The position numbers and the translations under genes are program-made. Below are positions 10,001-17,218 of a stretch of 64,000 bases of DNA, in pieces. Every line of letters starts with the position of its first letter. Within the stretch, counting starts at the first letter, position 1. A model generated the notes under the pieces. It made no database searches. It was not told the origin of the DNA and worked only from the letters and a program-made list of their open reading frames with translations. Origin of the DNA: a virus; IMG/VR virus record IMGVR_UViG_3300022204_000004, positions 1-64,000 of that record; one strand, 5' to 3'.

Positions 10001-12995
10001 TTTAGCCTATGTAAGAAATGAGTTTGAGCAAATGCCAAAAGAAATCCAAGAAAAGGTTATTCTGTATGATTTGGTCATGAACAAATGGGAGCCTGGTGAA
10101 AAAAACAAATCAATGTTTGCACTTTTCCCTGTTAAAGTTCAAAGACAAATCAATGACAATGCTGAAGCTTTTCAAAAATCTCAAAAAGATGGATTGAAAA
10201 CTATACCTCAACGTGTACTTGATGACGTTAATAGCATTTTAATGGATATTGAAGTAAATAGTGATAATACTAATTTAAAGAAAGTATTCATTAGGGAAAG
10301 TAAGTTGGACCAAATGGGAACTAACAGAGCCATTATACAAAGAATAATGGAAGCCGATCCCGACCTAAGAGAAAGGTTGGTCAACAACAAGTCTAGTTTT
10401 GTCTTTGAGGTAAGAACTCAAAACAAAAAAAACGAAACAGTCAAAAAGGAAATTTATAAATATCATCCACATCTTAGTGGAACTATTTCAAATGACCCTG
10501 ACTCGTTCAAGGAACGTTTTAAAAACCTTAAACGAATAGAAAGACTTGGGTTGCCAGAAATTGACACAAGACTTATAACTATTCAAGATAATCCTACTAC
10601 AGAAAACAAAATACCCCTTTTCAGTGAAGTAGTGGAAGAATCTAAAAAAAAAAGAATAGGTAGAGCCTATGTAGGCAATAGGGTAGGAACAGAGTATTTC
10701 CATTATCGAATGTTTGATCTTCTTTCAAGAGAAGAATATGACAATGCTCAAAAGTATTCTGTTCCTGTTTCTGAATTTAAGAAACAACAACTTTTCGAGA
10801 AATATGAAGCTGTAAAAGAAAGAGCAAATACATTTGCACGAAAACTTACACCTCAATATTTAAAAAGCCTTTCTACAAACGAGCTTTTGGAACTCTATAA
10901 CCAATGGGGAAATGAAGATATAGTTGCCTCAGCTGTTGTTCTTTGGCCTGTAACAGAAGAAGCTACCAAAAGATATTCAGCTGACCAATCAAGATTGACA
11001 GACAGATATGAAGATGGAAAAGACAGTGCTTTTCTTAAATCATGGTTTCAAGCAAATAACATTGATAGCAATCACCCAGCGACACAAGCTGCGGCTCGTA
11101 AAGTCGAAACAGAATTCAAGAAATTTGTCAATGAGAGAAAAATATATCTTAGAGAAATCAATGCTATTTCCAATAAGCTATATAAAGAAAAGCTAGGAAT
11201 AAACAGAACGGGATATAAACTGATAGACAACATACAAGCTACGTTTGTCTTATTGTTTAAAAACCGTAAAAATGTCTATGACAAACTTTATGGTGGAATT
11301 GTAGAGACAAAATTTGGAACTGATAGAGAGGGAAGACCTATTAAACGTATTCGTATGTTATCTGACAAAGAACTACAAGCAAAATTAAAAGCTGGTCAGA
11401 TCTCTGCAACAGAATATGAATTTGCAAGTACATTTAAAAAGATAACAAGGGAACTTCATCCCGCAAAATCTTTTGATTTCAATACACGTGGATTTGTTCC
11501 GGCTATTGCTCCAAATAGACTTGAAGCATTAGGCTCAAGAGGTTTATTGGGAATGATTACAAATGCCAAAGAACGTAGCCAAGCTGTTCACGATGTCTTT
11601 ATGAATTACAATGGAAACAAAGTAACTTTTAAATACATTGAAGACGAATTTAGAAATCAAGGTGGAAACAACTTTTCTAAAATTAAAGAATATGTGGCAC
11701 TGAAAGCCAAAGCAAACAAATTACTTAAAGCTGGTGTCAATGAAGATGGAAGCCCAATAGAGTCTTCAAAAGTTCATACAAACACGTTGTTAGGACAAGG
11801 AATGGTAAACCATTTTGCGGGAGAAGGATGGGTAAGAGCTGAAGACATGCTTTCCATGGACTTGAATAAAGCTTTGGTTGATTTTACACATTCATCGTTA
11901 TTTGTTACAGGAAACAAAAACTTTGAAGGGTTTAATAGACTGCAAATGCAAATCGACGGTCTTTATAATCACAATATTGCAAAAGGATATAATCAACAAG
12001 CAAAATTTGTAAAAGGTGTCTATAAAGAATATTTCTTAAAAGCAAAAAAAGAAACAACGAAAACCGATAGGGTTATCGATGCTCTTGTTAGAGGAAACCT
12101 TTTATATATTATGGGGTGGAAGCTTGTAGCTGTTGGGAAAGGAGCTTATATAGTTGGAAATGTTATTGTAGGTAAGTACAATAATATTAAAAATGAAAGC
12201 CCTATAAATTGGGTAAAAGGAGAGAAACGCTTTTGGGGATTGAACCCTAATGGTCCTTTTGGAACAAGAAAAGCGGCCAATGTGCTTGACAATCTTAACT
12301 ACATGGACATAAACCTTTATGACAATGTAAACATCGAAAGAAATTCAGGTCTTGATTCAATTATGGCTGACATAGCTATGATGCCTATGCAGTATTCTGA
12401 AAGATGGATTCAAGGAGTTCATTTCTTAGGATTGCTGACAGACGAGCAATGGAATAAATTTGATGATAATGGAAATTATAAGCCTGGCGTTGATCCGTTG
12501 ACCAATGAAGAAATTGCCGAGCTTGAAAATGAAGTGAAGAATGCACATGGTAAAGGTTATACACCTACTGACCAAAGATTGATCCAGCAGTACTCTTGGG
12601 GTAGAGCCATGATGCAATTTGCTAGATTTATACCAACAATGTACCATGATAGGTTTGCCAAAGAAGATATTGATATATACGGCAAACAGCATATCGGTAG
12701 CTTAAGAGTTGTTGGCGATTTAGTTTATAAAGTAGCAAGTGGACAGATAGCCCCTAAAGACATTCCAGCTTTTAGGAATAATATGACTCCTGAAATTCGC
12801 AAACGTTTTGATGCGGGTCTGAAAGGACTTGCTATGACTTCTCTAGCAATGTTTGTAGGTCAAGCCTACAATGTAGAAACTGCAAATGAACTTACAGGTG
12901 ATGCCAACTATGTTTTCAACACCGAAAAGCTTGAAAGGAAAATTTTCCCTTCTTTTGCAAGAACCATAATTAATTTATTTGGTGGATTGTTTTAA
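1098..12995 (+). CDS. Giant virion protein: zinc metalloprotease plus crAss-like virion RNA polymerase
   Basis: A 3965-residue protein. In crAss-like phages such giant proteins travel in the capsid, are injected, and transcribe early genes (characterised example: phi14:2 gp66). Visible here: (a) residues 1091-1095 read HEFAH, a zincin HExxH, followed by ILEEAF around E1178/E1179, a plausible third zinc ligand of a gluzincin; (b) around residue 2410 an RIPHNGP segment, then VVPSEY and GSDDDGDALF, where D2449, D2451 and D2453 form the DxDxD magnesium-binding loop of two-barrel RNA polymerases. The N-terminal ~900 residues are Glu/Lys-rich with coiled-coil stretches and a few short hydrophobic segments. 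The characterised crAss-like polymerase is far shorter (about 2,200 residues), so this looks like a fusion of proteins that are separate in relatives. The second loop residue is Asp, where relatives usually have Phe. Start ATG follows the previous stop by 6 bp. Confidence 0.85.
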   Translation: MPSILDLIQKNSQEESRQGQVDNSLNQKNNLQVDKEEPQEPEMSEGQKAYISKGYGSQDPVAKQNQGNTIELNPEEIEAGRNGEGQEPNQELGLTPDEIAQQRIAQIYTPLQYEASKNVLHDSPETWTPEYTQMGFITKTVKNLGKGIGEQVVGGFGDVAQFLNGPIPNMDIAEGNVISRFFQDIGQQMSDSMGEVYMLPEIRDPKFNLNTFMTPDFWSGHAAKLLPNMLEFIFLSHGASALAKGGAKRAAKRYATKNAGKVAKKGRQVSENIVEQVAKGADEILTEIPKTGKGVLGKLLTTRGGLTSFGEQAAQMVGGGFTMNTLVGLQNASELVNTERENGNYTNDEIAEMAALTMAHNMKWMGVDMISWGVTYTKGTGRGTRAINKLKHKIVPKGNASGKRFFGKDQQMIIGALSFNNRVKPVTKMLKRVAKAGGKPLFEGTEEMFQETWEEWSKKRAKEQVSGISDGYDESLGGYMDFFLSKENEATRTIAFALGAIGGSIGNTMNYINKAAEEEYKLANRSELIKHRVADNNRGALEVQQTALREILIDNMLSEDAIDNVEFIKTMEQYETVTPEEAEQMYAINEELQKDYASAEAMNIKGKATFLQAKSRIAINKQNIDTQQGLFKERIAGINEAVQDPRAKEKKIQEETEAHEKLIKALQTEVLFDEQNIENIILGKEAFESNTKTLRDENGNVIAVNLGKEAYDDYYNKTNEEILAEARKNRPKKEESKSFRERLKSFFSKEEEKKGEKPEDNIKVFKGMGDIFNQNPESEEGLGEEYSESVQKQEPLRQFTTSNIVEADKAYKDAFGKSALPENYEELSAEQKKAAIEEANASVDNFNQRLTKEKAKYTKENKPATTDETDDGFEATEDNEEATEEAPIELTQEQVEDIQKRFNVSISENKDGSLNISGDGDINGASNAINKILFPNGQTDESQAEQKTDQKTEPKAKPKEKTAEEKAEEQKLIEEELKNIYNENVLNTNTLEANLIEAIYGSTSDEEITQDEVDAYLSLSKMELTVGVTNLDRARVLNNHLKALFPDQKIQAYAFRNLVLALGGEQALGYALGSAILIDDKVWNQEDIYMHEFAHIYYAANPNSEEVKELISKARRNRKLIQGLYQDYKDDIKYEYTSGLNKGKTFYGRSKNNTDLKLMLDQNLAKELPEERQDIILEEAFVNMLQGPMSKKYSKYFDLKSESLRQARAKTFWGRVKARSERAKLTNKRLQEKLNEGTPNTFRSNEERIMSNFVESMKGKDVTSVGRRSAGRSYSIRQLQGQEKIKEMHNKEVKGLRALGTPLFDAVAQADLAREQKAQGVYEPDEDGPIINIDEDEPINPNMQVDDDALSLVEEAEINPYEKRYEYQETRIAKNISYFIEEENKRENRERLKSAEQGIPKGRRSPYKLKDFKDKLTQMAVEEPYYAEYVRSLVESENEQVKRFVKYMQDNNSSDWVSKLISAHFIFTNSVVVNTKTHMVGEKGDYISNIGLSTNEALNIENISGQIIKDEDIVAEAINRIKQSQDINVELTPEESKAIIYAYSNSYLEPDIMMSKDTLRIDGNNYSIEGGINYAVKKGYLDVQEDGDYLRLSRNTRFIEVLTESSRPYSSLSVIEGPSGNMMSSRMTNFLLNKLVAEVNQDLSQMSRDEFVKKHSLRPKDAQRAIRDAKSVGTKLGEAYLGSNELAARWWDNYHNLGIKPNITMDLGDINLINNIRTDFKNSTARQQMLNETLAFLSNYQEQTYDGSMDIFGDSSRKFGLSVPMYKEQLFNRDNTLTANGEVLLKNAYGIYLATRTKEDSPNYDDFMRQNPLISYDTFKNGFYKSVKTWKEYLTKNAVDFSSVTQFRNLYKTDKEGVVLHELTPMAEQQMNEFLYNRIINSFNIQQMFRPGISLDARVKRNKTLIAPVMALHKNLRPEKIFVPNEYKYRDGRMVQNDSGQFILSSVGDAIRKRTNGSLDLGHGFKLYSGAIERDNPNWQGQSIMMKGYTTELNDENTRPGGSQQAHRPYYEILIAQKEKFIKWWKEQPQNEGRDYIEEDIFLEDPNSLNPVYMGIITPVTAEKAELLTRKNIEGINAFGTLDQLGTKTGRLVYEKILDKMYYSKGQYIGTNGSNFGPQQVMDKENNRAKFSIQAMSSPLVNQKGDKLKRALKAQEYLRQQKMKVLRKKILSKIEGPWDQAFTKLIIDTANLKDSDAFSILQFIDKNINALPYSPATGTWSLDQIRKLIINNGNNLTVDGTYGQTISDLGYTFTNKQGEPRFSARGDSDGNALQDSTVKRRGRLQGYRVGIDGRTIAFEGLLPQSQQKSGVRARELFDVSTLGNAKTAKAAVTAKLNNDKELRNELGFRKQVVDERTALTKKTAEISNYGTPKVAENFENLSDFVEQFKYYDEDGNVAGYYIPGENVLTTRIPHNGPAFMGVMEVVGFTTSGASSIVVPSEYKNIIGSDDDGDALFVYRKSQSEFYSDWNKAFDIMVDQWLSPEMRETLDTELDFEEDTNLSLDIINAELESNQPLKDLIATYQASEQTEEDKKAYKEGRKNVVKNQEFQIPFGVEEFESNFNNSVVSRSTVGIAFQATRAMNQIAPYRPRLHVRSKEGVASPVEITLRGGRQVGRQTSKGLITDRGSGKTSRVQKNTVQGNRVLDSTKNKHADGLYYNPATIMSAVILEAVGFSTEAVGLLMNHPISKKYYSELLDSRNGYIPRQSEQQVIKKLRLENKVLNEEYYKNRASFEIQLFSPKSPEYRSEANEAQIIQLLSWLHKVSNDFSKINNITNGHKDISRNPIVLEQQIDALKKFINNQDETSTIIFEEREPELSISNNPELNSYLDVAQEFIKIQKRINLVFNDNVRSVLDFVKAEITIGDLTNTQIEHFTELLKPFLYSRFLGINNIPSKTIQAMFSKNGSKKLNIVQDINDYFEELEDETYNDTGSDNALKRSVLWNDAILRSGTSISLKPGFINNALTAEDLAYVRNEFEQMPKEIQEKVILYDLVMNKWEPGEKNKSMFALFPVKVQRQINDNAEAFQKSQKDGLKTIPQRVLDDVNSILMDIEVNSDNTNLKKVFIRESKLDQMGTNRAIIQRIMEADPDLRERLVNNKSSFVFEVRTQNKKNETVKKEIYKYHPHLSGTISNDPDSFKERFKNLKRIERLGLPEIDTRLITIQDNPTTENKIPLFSEVVEESKKKRIGRAYVGNRVGTEYFHYRMFDLLSREEYDNAQKYSVPVSEFKKQQLFEKYEAVKERANTFARKLTPQYLKSLSTNELLELYNQWGNEDIVASAVVLWPVTEEATKRYSADQSRLTDRYEDGKDSAFLKSWFQANNIDSNHPATQAAARKVETEFKKFVNERKIYLREINAISNKLYKEKLGINRTGYKLIDNIQATFVLLFKNRKNVYDKLYGGIVETKFGTDREGRPIKRIRMLSDKELQAKLKAGQISATEYEFASTFKKITRELHPAKSFDFNTRGFVPAIAPNRLEALGSRGLLGMITNAKERSQAVHDVFMNYNGNKVTFKYIEDEFRNQGGNNFSKIKEYVALKAKANKLLKAGVNEDGSPIESSKVHTNTLLGQGMVNHFAGEGWVRAEDMLSMDLNKALVDFTHSSLFVTGNKNFEGFNRLQMQIDGLYNHNIAKGYNQQAKFVKGVYKEYFLKAKKETTKTDRVIDALVRGNLLYIMGWKLVAVGKGAYIVGNVIVGKYNNIKNESPINWVKGEKRFWGLNPNGPFGTRKAANVLDNLNYMDINLYDNVNIERNSGLDSIMADIAMMPMQYSERWIQGVHFLGLLTDEQWNKFDDNGNYKPGVDPLTNEEIAELENEVKNAHGKGYTPTDQRLIQQYSWGRAMMQFARFIPTMYHDRFAKEDIDIYGKQHIGSLRVVGDLVYKVASGQIAPKDIPAFRNNMTPEIRKRFDAGLKGLAMTSLAMFVGQAYNVETANELTGDANYVFNTEKLERKIFPSFARTIINLFGGLF

Positions 12996-13008
12996 ATAAA
13001 CTGTTGTT

Positions 13009-13042
13009 AAAAAGCCCTCTAGTTAATTCTAAAGGGCTTTTT
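13009..13042. terminator. Bidirectional terminator between convergent modules
   Basis: Perfect 10-bp inverted repeat (AAAAAGCCCT at 13009-13018 and AGGGCTTTTT at 13033-13042), with A-rich and T-rich flanks that supply a U-tract on either strand. It sits between the end of the rightward RNA polymerase gene and the end of the leftward module. Confidence 0.85.
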
Positions 13043-13048
13043 TGTTTG

Positions 13049-13549
13049 TTATATACTAACAAGTTGAAGATTTTCTAAACATTCTTTTTTGATTTCTTCA
13101 GACATTAGTTCAGGATATTTAAACTTATTGCCCAAAGACTGTTCCATAGTGGTCGTTTCATCTGACCAACCTTGAAACTTATTGTCAAATAGAAGAACAT
13201 GTTTTTTGGTTTCAAGTTCATTCATAATGAATTTTAAACCCATAGGTGTTATTCTCCAAACTCCACTTGATTTTCTTATATCATCTTTTTCTATTTTTTC
13301 TTCAAGAAATCCCCAATGTCTTAAAAGAGTCCAATCGTGATTGTTTTGAAATCCTTGTTCTCTTAAAAATGATTTGACATTGACATAACTGAATTTGTTA
13401 TATTTCCAAATCTGATATAATGTTATTGCCATACCGGAATTAAGTTTCCGTTTGTAGAGTTTGACAAATTGACCACAGCACTCACAATGACTGCCTTTAA
13501 TAAAATTAATCCTTAAGCTTTGTTTAGCTTCTTTTAATGTGCGTTCCAT
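13049..13549 (-). CDS. Cys-motif, winged-helix-like small protein, function unknown
   Basis: 166 residues from the chosen start. An upstream in-frame ATG at 13582 would add 11 residues, but the 13549 ATG is preceded by the recurrent leader TTAAAAATCAGAA (13555-13567), so I prefer it. A short Cys cluster (C22, C24, C25) is followed by a region of alternating helices with a terminal strand pair (WRITPMGLKFIM) like a winged-helix fold. A DNA-binding role is possible but unproven. It is the last gene of the leftward module. Confidence 0.7.
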   Translation of the reverse strand: MERTLKEAKQSLRINFIKGSHCECCGQFVKLYKRKLNSGMAITLYQIWKYNKFSYVNVKSFLREQGFQNNHDWTLLRHWGFLEEKIEKDDIRKSSGVWRITPMGLKFIMNELETKKHVLLFDNKFQGWSDETTTMEQSLGNKFKYPELMSEEIKKECLENLQLVSI

Positions 13550-13584
13550 AATTTTTCTGATTTTTAAAGGTATTACTACCATGA

Positions 13585-13698
13585 TTAATAATTGGTTCCA
13601 AATAATATTAAAAGTGATATAATAATAACACTAATAATAAAAGAGAATAAAACATTACTTATTTCATGTCTCCAAAGTTTCTTTATTAATTTTTTCAT
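13585..13698 (-). CDS. Tiny single-span membrane protein (37 aa)
   Basis: ATG at 13698, TAA at 13585-13587. A Lys/Arg-rich N-terminus (MKKLIKKLWR) is followed by one long Ile/Leu/Val/Ser hydrophobic segment, i.e. one transmembrane helix with N-terminus inside. The sequence before the ATG (ACTACTAAAACAATAGAT) is almost the same as that before the next gene upstream, so this belongs to a tandem array of four tiny membrane genes. Function unknown. Confidence 0.5.
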   Translation of the reverse strand: MKKLIKKLWRHEISNVLFSFIISVIIISLLILFGTNY

Positions 13699-13708
13699 AT
13701 CTATTGTT

Positions 13709-13897
13709 TTAGTAGTTAAATATTTCAATAATAGCAATCGTTATAAAACTACTTAAAAAGATAAAAGCAAATATTACGCTTAATACAGCAGATATATCTT
13801 CTTCTTTTTTTGTTTTACATCCATTTGCACATATTAAACCAAATGCCATAAATCCCATCGCACTAAATAATATTATTAATACAAGTATATTTTCCAT
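13709..13897 (-). CDS. Small two-span membrane protein (62 aa)
   Basis: Two hydrophobic helices (about residues 3-24 and 36-59) are separated by a short charged loop (CKTKKEEDIS). The start is preceded by ACAATAGAT, the same junction as its neighbours. Member of the four-gene tiny membrane array; no family recognised. Holin-like topology is possible, but no lysis gene is adjacent. Confidence 0.55.
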   Translation of the reverse strand: MENILVLIILFSAMGFMAFGLICANGCKTKKEEDISAVLSVIFAFIFLSSFITIAIIEIFNY

Positions 13898-13899
13898 AT

Positions 13900-14076
13900 C
13901 TATTGTTTTAGTAGTTGAATAATTATAAATATTGGGAAAAACAGAGGTATTACAATATGTTCCATAAGAACAACTACAAACCTTTGTTCTTCATTTTCTG
14001 CAGGATAAGGATATTTACAATGCACATAATATCCATAAGCTTGTCCAAGAACAATATAAAGTATTAGCCAAATCAT
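13900..14076 (-). CDS. Small membrane protein with two hydrophobic segments (58 aa)
   Basis: MIWLILYIVLGQ starts a first hydrophobic segment; a central loop carries YPYPAENEEQR; a second hydrophobic segment ends in IIIQLLKQ and TAG (13900-13902). The TAG lies two bases before the ATG of the next gene (TAGATATG), so the two are probably translationally coupled. Third member, in transcription order second, of the tiny membrane array. Confidence 0.55.
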   Translation of the reverse strand: MIWLILYIVLGQAYGYYVHCKYPYPAENEEQRFVVVLMEHIVIPLFFPIFIIIQLLKQ

Positions 14077-14078
14077 AT

Positions 14079-14237
14079 CTATTGTTTTCGCTTTTTTCGA
14101 GACCTAATATTTTCAGCCCATTTTGTTAGTTCATCGCTTACGCCAAAACAGATGCGTATCCAATCTATTGCTATTTTTAAAATGATTAAAAACATTGCAG
14201 AACCTATAATAATTAATGCGATTTGAATACCTATCAT
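14079..14237 (-). CDS. Small N-terminally anchored protein (52 aa)
   Basis: One N-terminal transmembrane helix (about residues 3-24) is followed by an amphipathic, strongly basic tail ending RSRKKRKQ. Its TAG is two bases before the ATG of the downstream tiny gene, and it starts 2 bp after the upstream gene ends. First gene of the four-gene array in transcription order. Function unknown. Confidence 0.55.
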   Translation of the reverse strand: MIGIQIALIIIGSAMFLIILKIAIDWIRICFGVSDELTKWAENIRSRKKRKQ

Positions 14238-14239
14238 AA

Positions 14240-14527
14240 TTATTTGGATTTGATTTTTTCGTATAACTTCATATATAACATCATCAAATGATATGTTAGA
14301 TACTTTTGGTCAAAAGGAAGCTCAGCCGACCTTTTTAATTTTCTACGACCATCAGTACCTATAAATTCTAGTTCTATCGTTACCATACTGTTCTTTGAAG
14401 ATTCAAGAACGATAGGATAACATTTAATTCCTTTGGACAAGCATACGCTCATCGCTCGGAACTCTTCCTTGCTAGGACTATAATTGATTTTCATTTTATC
14501 AATCAAATGATCACTTTTGCTTCGCAC
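14240..14527 (-). CDS. Hypothetical protein (95 aa)
   Basis: Not recognised. Mixed alpha/beta, soluble, basic. Its start overlaps the end of the upstream 227-residue gene by 17 bp, which is typical coupling in this operon; an internal ATG (codon 12, MKINYSP) would shorten the overlap. Confidence 0.6.
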   Translation of the reverse strand: MRSKSDHLIDKMKINYSPSKEEFRAMSVCLSKGIKCYPIVLESSKNSMVTIELEFIGTDGRRKLKRSAELPFDQKYLTYHLMMLYMKLYEKIKSK

Positions 14528-15194
14528 TATAGGTATTTTTAAGAAGGTTTTCTATATAGGTTTTTCTTTTCAAGACATATTGTTCCATGCTCTGAATAGG
14601 AAACCTAATTCTTCTTTGTTGTCCTCCGCCATCTGTCAAAAGATAGCGTTGAGGAACAAAGGTCTTGCAAAACAAAGCCACAGTATAACCTGCTCCAGCC
14701 ATAGGAATAGGAATGACCTTATTTATATATCTACGATACCTTTCCCAAATAATCCTTTGTTTGATAGGAAAAGAAACCGCAGAACTGACCTTGCCCCCTT
14801 TTTGTTGAACAGCCGAAATAGGCTTAACATCTACATAAGAGACAACTTCAGGAGGAAAACCCTCTTTCAATACCGATTGGTGTGCTATAAAAACAGGCTT
14901 TCCAAACGAAAATATGCTACCCTCAAGCACCTCTTCATAAAAAAGGTACTCCGCAGTTGTTGCCCATACAATGATATAATCGTAAGTATAGGTTATCTGA
15001 TTGAACAGATTAAAATCCTCTACTTCCTTTTCCTTTCGCTTAAATCGTTTATAACGACCATAAGTTGCCGGACCTATAACAGAGATTGTTTCGGGCTCTC
15101 TCTTATAGTATTTAATATATCCTGCTTGCTGCATTTGGTTTAGCCACCATTGAAAATAGTCCTCAATAGTGTTGGTTTCCGTTTTTTTAGCCAT
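14511..15194 (-). CDS. Hypothetical protein (227 aa)
   Basis: Soluble, rich in aromatics (YFQWWLNQM near the N-terminus) with a YTYDYIIVW strand and a second-half segment VVSYVDVKP. A nuclease fold of the PD-(D/E)XK type crossed my mind because of the D-x-K pattern, but the motif order is not convincing. Located between the coiled-coil protein and small unknown genes, downstream of the replication genes. Confidence 0.65.
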   Translation of the reverse strand: MAKKTETNTIEDYFQWWLNQMQQAGYIKYYKREPETISVIGPATYGRYKRFKRKEKEVEDFNLFNQITYTYDYIIVWATTAEYLFYEEVLEGSIFSFGKPVFIAHQSVLKEGFPPEVVSYVDVKPISAVQQKGGKVSSAVSFPIKQRIIWERYRRYINKVIPIPMAGAGYTVALFCKTFVPQRYLLTDGGGQQRRIRFPIQSMEQYVLKRKTYIENLLKNTYSAKQK

Positions 15195-15198
15195 ATTC

Positions 15199-16224
15199 TT
15201 AACTTAAGTAATCAGTTGCTTTTGTTTGTAATTGGGTTAAATAATCAATCAATTCTTTCTTAATAATCCCTTCTCTTGGTTCTGCTGGGTTCAGATTTGA
15301 AATGCTTTCTATAGCATCATCAAGAATATCTGAAATAGCATTACTAAAGTAATCAGGATTTTCCTGAGTTATTGACGGAGCCACAAAAGATATCCCCGAT
15401 TCATTAACTTCAATATCCATTAGATCCACTGGCTTTGGTGGTGGTGGCAATGGTGGAGCTGAAGAAAGGTCAGGCTTAGAAAAAGCCATTTCCAAAATAG
15501 CAATAGAACTATCTATATTTCTATAGAATGTCTTTTTGATTTCTTCAGCTTGGTCTTCCAACAACAATGCAATATCATCATCATTAAAAGTATATCCTTG
15601 AATTTTAAGCTCTTTTAAAGCCTCTATCTGTTTTGATAAAGCTTCCTTTGAAAAGGTTTGTGCTTTCTCTACAGCATCGGGAACAAAAGAATTCAGTTCA
15701 GCATCAATACGCATTTTAGCGTTCATACGAGCCATTACAAGTTGTTGTTGTATTGTTTCGTCTGATAACTGCTCAATCTTTTCGATTGTAGCCTTGTTCT
15801 TTCTGTCCTCACGCTCTTGTTTCAAACGAGCTTCTTCTTCAATATATGGCTTAAATTCTTCCAATAAAGCCTCAAGAACATCTGTAGCTCTGCCTACAAA
15901 CGTCTTTTCTATAGTATCAAGCTTTTTACCTGTTTCCAATATTGGTTTCTTTAATGCTGATTTAGCACGCTTGGTACTTGCCCTAAAAGATTTAATAACT
16001 TTTGAAGCGTCCTTATACTGTTGTATAGTTTCCGGATCTTCTTCATTGTATTTAATATCCTTGAAGCCTTCAATGGTTATCATTGTTTCTACTAAAGGAT
16101 TGAACAGTTGAAGTTTTTCAACATTCAATTCCTTGCTCAAATCCTTTATAAGTTTTTGAGTCGGTAACGATAGGTGTTTCATAGATTTCTCGTCTATCAC
16201 CGTTAATTCTAATGTTTCTGACAT
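15199..16224 (-). CDS. Long coiled-coil protein, DUF1351-like
   Basis: 341 residues. Residues about 60-170 form a Lys/Glu-rich helix with the pattern seen in DUF1351-type phage proteins that accompany recombination genes (KSALKKPILETGKKLDTIEK). A Pro-rich hinge (PPLPPPPKP) near residue 255 separates an acidic C-terminal part. Start supported by the leader TTAAAAATCAGAA at 16231-16243. It follows the FEN-type nuclease by 2 bp, so a role in replication or recombination is plausible. The family match is by eye. Confidence 0.6.
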   Translation of the reverse strand: MSETLELTVIDEKSMKHLSLPTQKLIKDLSKELNVEKLQLFNPLVETMITIEGFKDIKYNEEDPETIQQYKDASKVIKSFRASTKRAKSALKKPILETGKKLDTIEKTFVGRATDVLEALLEEFKPYIEEEARLKQEREDRKNKATIEKIEQLSDETIQQQLVMARMNAKMRIDAELNSFVPDAVEKAQTFSKEALSKQIEALKELKIQGYTFNDDDIALLLEDQAEEIKKTFYRNIDSSIAILEMAFSKPDLSSAPPLPPPPKPVDLMDIEVNESGISFVAPSITQENPDYFSNAISDILDDAIESISNLNPAEPREGIIKKELIDYLTQLQTKATDYLS

Positions 16225-16226
16225 AA

Positions 16227-17033
16227 TTATTTCTGATTTTTAATTAAACGTAATGTATCAAAGGCATGTTTGTATTTAGAAAGAAAATGTTCCCCTCTAT
16301 TGCCTCTTAATTTTAATAAATTCCAAGCTTCTACAAAACAATCCAAACCCTCTACGAGTCCATGATTCTTCATATAGGCTGTTAATACAGTGTGCCCCAT
16401 AGTCTTAACATTTATATTTGTTAATAAATTGGCCGCACCTACTGGTCCACAGGCTTTTAAACCGCTTATGTTATCAACACTGTCACCTGTTAACATTTGG
16501 GTCATTAGAAAAGAGAAAGCATCTGCTTTACTTACCTCTAAAAACCTTTCTTCTTTAATGTCAAAATGAGTACCTGGTATCTGTAAAAGGTCTTTATCCT
16601 TTGACCAAATAAAGGTTTCTTCATCTTGTAACATTGAAAGAACATCATCAGCTTCCAAGTCTTTGAACTGTAGTGAGGGAAATCGTTCCCTAATGTATTT
16701 GACCACTTCTTGCTTATCTAAAAGCTCTTGTGGATATTTAGGAACATAAGTCCTATTGCCTTTATACTTTTTATCAAAAGCTATATAGCTTCTGAAAGTA
16801 TATTCAGCGGGTCCTGAAAAGCAAAACAAATAACCTTTAGCTTTTACCGTATTCAAAATATGGTCTATTCTTTCTTTAGTGAATTTGTGAACCATATTCT
16901 CATAGATATAGGCTTCCTTGTTATTTTGAGCTTTCATTACACTATCGACAACCAAATATTTGATATAATCAGCATCTACAAGTGCAATCTTGTCTGTCTC
17001 GATAATCTGTTTTGTTGGTGCAACTATTTCCAT
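16227..17033 (-). CDS. 5'-3' exonuclease / flap endonuclease (FEN, T4 RNase H-like)
   Basis: 268 residues with the metal-binding layout of the FEN superfamily: LVDAD (D20, D22), KDLEADD (E128, D129, D130), WSKDKDL (D146, D148) and GDSVDNI (D184, D187), followed by a helix-hairpin-helix signature (GLKACGPVGAANLL, residues 191-204). The expected role is removal of RNA primers and flaps during phage replication. Co-directional with helicase, SSB-like and IHF-like genes. The next tiny membrane gene overlaps its start by 10 bp. Confidence 0.9.
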   Translation of the reverse strand: MEIVAPTKQIIETDKIALVDADYIKYLVVDSVMKAQNNKEAYIYENMVHKFTKERIDHILNTVKAKGYLFCFSGPAEYTFRSYIAFDKKYKGNRTYVPKYPQELLDKQEVVKYIRERFPSLQFKDLEADDVLSMLQDEETFIWSKDKDLLQIPGTHFDIKEERFLEVSKADAFSFLMTQMLTGDSVDNISGLKACGPVGAANLLTNINVKTMGHTVLTAYMKNHGLVEGLDCFVEAWNLLKLRGNRGEHFLSKYKHAFDTLRLIKNQK

Positions 17034-17218
17034 CTTTTGTTTTTATATATTATGATTTCAAATACAATAATCACTAAAGGCCATAACAGAACATCTACAA
17101 AAAACATAAGCACGTTGTACCATTGTTTATTTGTATCGACAGTCGTTATGGAGTGAAAATAAAGTCCACAAGCTACATACAAGAGAACTATTGTTATAAA
17201 TCCATTTATACTTACCAT
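17024..17218 (-). CDS. Small two-span membrane protein (64 aa)
   Basis: Two hydrophobic segments (about residues 5-24 and 36-57) with a polar loop between, ending in KNKRWK. It overlaps both neighbours by a few bases (10 bp with the nuclease start, 7 bp with the upstream gene end), as expected for coupled phage genes. Unrecognised. Confidence 0.5.
   Translation of the reverse strand: MVSINGFITIVLLYVACGLYFHSITTVDTNKQWYNVLMFFVDVLLWPLVIIVFEIIIYKNKRWK

Noticed and set aside
14511-15194. PD-(D/E)XK nuclease assignment for the 227-residue protein
   Set aside because: Only a loose D-x-K near VSYVDVKP; the preceding acidic residue and fold order are not convincing.
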